A DNA stretch of 9,051 nucleotides from Nitrososphaerota archaeon. Its GTDB lineage: Archaea; Thermoproteota; Bathyarchaeia; Bathyarchaeales; Bathycorpusculaceae. The DNA is taken from assembly GCA_031283385.1 (NCBI GenBank), contig JAITBW010000145.1, positions 1-9,051 on the forward strand, read 5' to 3'. Shown here piece by piece: positions 5,807 to 9,051 of this stretch. Under the pieces are notes generated by a model. The model saw only the letters and a program-made list of their open reading frames with translations, was not told the DNA's origin and searched no databases. The position numbers were made by a program, and so were the translations under genes. The first letter of the stretch is position 1. Each line of letters starts with the position of its first letter.

Positions 5807-6625
5807 ATGAGCCTCAAAGAAATTCGCCAGCTACTGCAAACTTTTAACATTACGCCCAACAAGTTGCTTGGGCAAAATTTTATGATTGAGCCTGCTTTTT
5901 ATCCTAAACTTGCAAATTATGCCAAACTTGTTTCCTCTGACATTGTTTTGGATGCGGGAGCAGGTTTTGGTTTTTTATCTCAATTTTTGTGTAATAACTG
6001 TCGTAGTGTCATTGCAGTTGAAAAAGATCCACAAATTGCTTTGGCATTAAGACAGCAGACAAGTGCTTTTGTTAACATTACTGTTGTTGAAGGGGATGTG
6101 TTAAAAACTGCTTTGCCTATTTTTAATAAAGTCATTGCGGCTCCGCCTTATTATTTATCCTCTAAACTTGTATTGTTTTTACTAGAGCATAATATTGATT
6201 GTGCCGTGTTAATTGTGCAAAAAGAATTTGCCAATAGGCTTGTTGCAGAGGTTGGAAGTGAAGACTATAGTTGGTTAACCGTGATTGTTAGCCAGAAAGC
6301 CACTGTTGAATTTTTGGATTTTGTACCCAAAGACATGTTTTATCCTTCTCCAGATGTTGACTCAATTATTTTGCGAATAAAAACTCGTCAGGTTCCTTTT
6401 TTTACTGTAAAGGATACCTTGTTTTTTGAACGAATGGTAAAATGGTTATTTACTGAACGAAACAAGAAACTTTCAAACGCTCTTGAACCCTTTATTAAAA
6501 GCACTTTGAATGTTAACAAGAAGGCTTTCCAAGATATCCTTCAAAATTTACCCTACCATGATATGCGTCCACGTGAACTTTATCCTGAAAACTTTGGAGC
6601 ATTAGCAAATGCATTTACCAATTAA
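5807..6625 (+). CDS. ksgA: 16S rRNA dimethyladenosine transferase KsgA/Dim1
   Basis: KsgA/Dim1 places two methyl groups on each of two neighbouring adenines in the 3' terminal hairpin of 16S rRNA (E. coli A1518 and A1519), a late step of small-subunit assembly. The 272 residues fit the family. Visible motifs are LLGQNFMI (20-27), the SAM-binding loop DAGAGFGFL (49-57), the acidic VEKD (71-74), EGDVL (95-99) and the C-terminal-side FYPSPDVDS (178-186). The helical C-terminal domain includes FTERNKKLSNAL. Motif IV, usually NLPY or NPPY, reads APPYYLSS (112-119): the Asn that contacts the target amine is Ala112, coded GCT. The rest is intact and the gene is in a normal operon place, 5 nt after DUF655, so I still call it KsgA, with possibly altered activity. 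The binding site is weak, suggesting coupling. Confidence 0.92.
   Translation: MSLKEIRQLLQTFNITPNKLLGQNFMIEPAFYPKLANYAKLVSSDIVLDAGAGFGFLSQFLCNNCRSVIAVEKDPQIALALRQQTSAFVNITVVEGDVLKTALPIFNKVIAAPPYYLSSKLVLFLLEHNIDCAVLIVQKEFANRLVAEVGSEDYSWLTVIVSQKATVEFLDFVPKDMFYPSPDVDSIILRIKTRQVPFFTVKDTLFFERMVKWLFTERNKKLSNALEPFIKSTLNVNKKAFQDILQNLPYHDMRPRELYPENFGALANAFTN
6596..6599 (+). promoter_or_regulatory. Ribosome binding site of the Mtq2-like gene, inside ksgA
   Basis: GGAG lies 9 nt before the ATG at 6609, within the last codons of ksgA, and supports the overlapping start. Confidence 0.45.
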
Positions 6626-7223
6626 ACGTGTTTGTTTTCAAAATTTTGTGTTTGATATAACTGAGGAAGTGTTTGAGCCTTCAGAGGATTCTTTTTTGTT
6701 TGCAGAAAATCTTGATGTACATAAAGGAGATGATGTATTGGATTTAGGTACTGGCTGTGGTCTTCTTGGTATTTTGGCGTCTCAAAACGCAAAACATGTG
6801 TTATCTGTCGACATTAATCCCTACGCAATTTGTTGTGCTAAACAAAATGCTGCGCTTAATAATGTACCAGACAACATGAGCTTTCTGAGAAGTGATTTAT
6901 TAACTGCTTTAACTACTGATGCCTTGTTTGATTTAATACTTTTTAACGCCCCTTACTTGCCCACTGAATTATGTGAATTTAAAACGTGGCTTGAGTTCGC
7001 ATGGGCTGGTGGAGTTACTGGACGTGATGTAGTTGATCGTTTTATCCCCCAAGCAGCTGCGCATTTAAAACCCTTGGGCAGAGTGTTTTTGTTACAGTCT
7101 AGTCTAACAGACTTAGAATTAACTCTTCAGAAATTTTGTGATTGTGGCTTGACAGCAGCGGTTAAAGTTGAAAGCAAATTGCCTTTTTTCGAATCTATTC
7201 ATCTGATTGAAGCTTCGCTTTAG
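6609..7223 (+). CDS. HemK/Mtq2-type N5-glutamine or N6-adenine SAM methyltransferase
   Basis: The family methylates the Gln of the GGQ loop in release factor aRF1; archaeal and eukaryotic members (Mtq2) work with the small zinc protein Trm112. The 204-residue single-domain form fits Mtq2 rather than bacterial PrmC, which has an extra N-terminal helical domain. Signatures are VFEPSEDSFLF (21-31), SAM loop DLGTGCGLLG (45-54), VDINPYA (67-73), the catalytic NAPY (113-116; a form of NPPY that keeps the Asn, Pro and Tyr) and AWAGGVTGRDVVDRF (131-145). The start at 6609 overlaps ksgA by 17 nt, so the two are translated together. Some family members act on other proteins or nucleic acids, so aRF1 as substrate is inferred from the family. 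Confidence 0.9.
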   Translation: MHLPIKRVCFQNFVFDITEEVFEPSEDSFLFAENLDVHKGDDVLDLGTGCGLLGILASQNAKHVLSVDINPYAICCAKQNAALNNVPDNMSFLRSDLLTALTTDALFDLILFNAPYLPTELCEFKTWLEFAWAGGVTGRDVVDRFIPQAAAHLKPLGRVFLLQSSLTDLELTLQKFCDCGLTAAVKVESKLPFFESIHLIEASL

Positions 7224-7231
7224 CATAAGAT

Positions 7232-7248
7232 AAAATTAAGTTAATTTT
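7232..7248. terminator. A/T palindrome between convergent genes
   Basis: AAAATTAA, one G, then TTAATTTT is a perfect 8+1+8 inverted repeat. It sits in the 54-bp spacer where the Mtq2-like gene and the dCMP deaminase converge. It puts short T-tracts on both strands and may help end both transcripts. With a 1-nt centre it cannot form a stable full hairpin. Confidence 0.35.
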
Positions 7249-7277
7249 GTATGTTGTTTATGACTTGGTTGTGGTTG

Positions 7278-7772
7278 TTATTGATTTTTGTATCGTTCAA
7301 TTTCATTGTTTATAATTGTTAATTCAATGTTTGCTTGTTTAAAGTATTCAAGTGTGTCTGCATCTGAGTGATAGCGTTTTTCACATACCACCCGTTTTAT
7401 GCCTGCGTTAATAATCATCATCGCACATGTTCGACACGGCGTCATCTTACAATACAGCGTTGAACCTTCAAGTGGGATTCCAAAGCGTGCTGCTTGAATA
7501 ATTGCGTTTTGTTCCGCGTGCAAAGTGCGCACACAGTGCTGAGTTATAGTTCCATCATTATTGAAGACTTTGCGCATGTCATGCCCTGCTTCGTCACAGT
7601 GTAGTAAACCTGATGGCGCACCAACATAACCTGTTGTCATTATACGTTTATCTTTAACAATTACCGCACCACATTTTCCTCGATCACATGTCGCACGTTT
7701 AGAAATCGCTTCACACAAGTCAAGAAAATAGCGATCCCAATCCGGTCTTGTGTTAATTGTCTCATTACTCAT
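7278..7772 (-). CDS. Deoxycytidylate (dCMP) deaminase, ComEB type
   Basis: It converts dCMP to dUMP, the substrate for thymidylate synthesis. The 164 residues match dCMP deaminases. Catalytic zinc residues are HAEQNA (H85, E87) and TPCRTC (C113, C116). GYVGAPSGLLHC at 49-59 is the loop typical of this family, which separates it from cytidine and tRNA deaminases. A further pair, C29-x4-C34 (ATCDRGKCG), resembles the structural zinc cysteines of the phage T4 enzyme. The ATG at 7772 has no clear GGTGA site. A TATA-like ATATAAG lies less than 20 nt upstream, which is too close for this start unless the message is leaderless. It follows the Trm11-like gene by 47 nt on the same strand and may be co-transcribed with it. 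Confidence 0.93.
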   Translation of the reverse strand: MSNETINTRPDWDRYFLDLCEAISKRATCDRGKCGAVIVKDKRIMTTGYVGAPSGLLHCDEAGHDMRKVFNNDGTITQHCVRTLHAEQNAIIQAARFGIPLEGSTLYCKMTPCRTCAMMIINAGIKRVVCEKRYHSDADTLEYFKQANIELTIINNEIERYKNQ

Positions 7773-7819
7773 GGCTTGTTCTTATATTCTACTTTGAAAC
7801 AAACTAATAATAATAACGG

Positions 7820-9051
7820 TTATTTACGAAACACATGAATTTCTCTACCAATTAAATGTCTATTGTCAACCTCTATAAGCGACTCTAGATCCGTTAAACT
7901 TTGCGTGTTACTGATGTTTTTAGCAAAAAAATCTGGACTAAACGGTTTGACACGTATAAAATTAGTCTCTTCTGCTTTTCCACCAATAGGCATAGTAACT
8001 ATCTGCTTTGAACGAGTAACAATATACGGCGTAACCACGACAAGCCTACCACCTGACCTAAGCACTTTATACGCTTCTTCAATAAATCCAAAAAACAGTG
8101 GAGTAAGCTTATCAATGACTTTTTTTGCATAAGGCGTTGTAGGAATTTGACGCAAAGCAGGCCCTAAATCCGGCTCTGAAACTATGCAATCAATAGCCTC
8201 TCTACCAATTTTCATAGACAGAACACTCACATCACTTTGAACAACCCTATAATCAACATTATATAATTCATATTCTTGTGCTAACCACTTCAAATTATCT
8301 TCTGCTGCTTTAATACACCATGTATTAATGTCTGTACCTACAACTTGCGCTTTAATCAACAGAGCTTCTTGTAAAACCGTGCCTACACCACAAAAAGCAT
8401 CAAGCAACGTTTTTCCTTTGGTACAACCTGAAAGATTAATCATGATTTTTGCTAGACGTGGTGGCATACCGAAAATTTTTCGCTGCCTTGGTTTGTAGAT
8501 GTCTCTTTTTTGGAATTCAAATGGGTTATGGACTGCAATGGTTGTTGCTATCCAACTGGCTTCTCTGCCAATACACAAAAGTATCTCTGCTTTGTTTTCT
8601 ACAAGCTCTTTTTTTATAACCTCGACATGGCTAAGTTGTCCTTGTGACTTGTTGGTAAATCCCATGAAGCGCGCTGTTCTGTTTTGCTTTGCTAAACCGT
8701 CTTTTATTGTGCTTCCAAGTAGCCGCTGAATTTCCCCCGCACGAGTTTTAAATTGATCTTCTTCAATGTAAACACTAACGCCAAAAAACACTTTACCCCT
8801 TGAATGCATAGATAATTGCTCAATTATACCGCTATTTTCTAAAGCTTCTGCAACTTGTTTCTCAGCTTGCCTGTTATGCTTAATGTAGGCCTCTTTCACT
8901 TGTTGACTGTCCAGTATTAGATTACCCTGCCCAATTTTTATTATGCCTCCCATATCGTTAATGACTGCTGGGTCTAGGGGCTGTTGAGTTTGAATTGAAA
9001 AGAATTCTTTATTGTATTGCTGTATTTCAAAGCTTACATGGTTTGTTTGCA
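7820..9051 (-). CDS. Trm11/TrmG10-type RNA methyltransferase (COG1041-like), 5'-partial
   Basis: Relatives methylate N2 of G10 in tRNA using an N-terminal THUMP region and a C-terminal Rossmann methyltransferase domain. The first ATG in the frame is at 8953, but 32 upstream codons to the window edge are open and read as family-like protein, ending LDPAVINDMGGIIKIGQG. That ATG is therefore internal and the true start lies beyond 9051. Counting from the 8953 Met: the linker IYKPRQRKIFGMPPRLAKIM (152-171), SAM loop DAFCGVGT (185-192), the acidic strand-end VGTDIN (205-210) and motif IV SEPDLGP (259-265). TrmG10 and Trm11 usually have DPPYG there, so this may be a paralogue with another guanosine target. 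The C-terminus looks complete (EIHVFRK, TAA). dCMP deaminase follows 47 nt later. Confidence 0.88.
   Translation of the reverse strand, partial: QTNHVSFEIQQYNKEFFSIQTQQPLDPAVINDMGGIIKIGQGNLILDSQQVKEAYIKHNRQAEKQVAEALENSGIIEQLSMHSRGKVFFGVSVYIEEDQFKTRAGEIQRLLGSTIKDGLAKQNRTARFMGFTNKSQGQLSHVEVIKKELVENKAEILLCIGREASWIATTIAVHNPFEFQKRDIYKPRQRKIFGMPPRLAKIMINLSGCTKGKTLLDAFCGVGTVLQEALLIKAQVVGTDINTWCIKAAEDNLKWLAQEYELYNVDYRVVQSDVSVLSMKIGREAIDCIVSEPDLGPALRQIPTTPYAKKVIDKLTPLFFGFIEEAYKVLRSGGRLVVVTPYIVTRSKQIVTMPIGGKAEETNFIRVKPFSPDFFAKNISNTQSLTDLESLIEVDNRHLIGREIHVFRK

Noticed and set aside
6945..6956. NAPY in the Mtq2-like enzyme as an inactivating change
   Set aside because: The family motif is N-P-P-Y, but the catalytic Asn, the last Pro and the Tyr are kept, so activity is expected.
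7804..7816. TAATAATAATAA run in the spacer before dCMP deaminase
   Set aside because: This is low-complexity A/T sequence; four short units do not make a meaningful repeat array.
1..9051. Mobile elements, CRISPR, tRNA or rRNA genes, defence systems
   Set aside because: No transposase, regularly spaced repeats, cloverleaf, rRNA core or defence-gene motif was seen on either strand.

Overview
The window is a dense stretch of core archaeal genes for translation, transcription and RNA modification. aIF5A with a hypusine-type lysine loop, SRP54, Pus10, ribosomal protein L21e, RNA polymerase subunit F (Rpb4) and a DUF655 protein together are specific to archaea. A+T-rich codons, TATA-like boxes, T-tract terminators and GGTGA-type ribosome binding sites agree with this. 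The style resembles the TACK side of the archaea, perhaps Bathyarchaeia, but that placement is inference from memory of protein style.

Layout. The left edge (minus strand) has the first codons of a PIN-domain ribonuclease resembling Nob1, directly downstream of NAD kinase. Its reading frame has no usable start unless one A is added to an A9 run. NAD kinase and the plus-strand aIF5A gene diverge from a short spacer with a symmetric TATATAT box. After aIF5A comes a gap of about 370 bp that is not empty: it holds T-tract termination signals and, at 1635-1704, a strong candidate C/D box guide RNA. That RNA has an 8-bp closing stem, boxes C, D', C' and D in order, and a D' guide matching 9 nt of the 23S rRNA peptidyl-transferase region as I recall it.

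From 1812 a plus-strand run follows: SRP54, Pus10 (TTG start), L21e and RpoF, with 3-11 nt gaps that suggest one operon. A TATA box then precedes a second run: DUF655, KsgA/Dim1 and an Mtq2/HemK-like methyltransferase that overlaps KsgA by 17 nt. Convergent to these, on the minus strand, lie a dCMP deaminase and a Trm11/TrmG10-type RNA methyltransferase. The methyltransferase frame stays open past the right edge, so that gene is 5'-partial.

Most genes serve making or tuning the ribosome and its partners: rRNA dimethylation (KsgA), rRNA 2'-O-methylation (C/D RNA), probable rRNA 3'-end processing (Nob1-like), tRNA pseudouridylation (Pus10), tRNA guanine methylation (Trm11-like), release factor methylation (Mtq2-like), elongation (aIF5A) and protein targeting (SRP54). 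All three methyltransferases differ from the textbook motif IV; the clearest case is KsgA, which has APPY in place of NLPY/NPPY. No mobile element, CRISPR array, tRNA or rRNA gene was found. I see no wholly new multi-gene system; the guide RNA is the most likely overlooked element.
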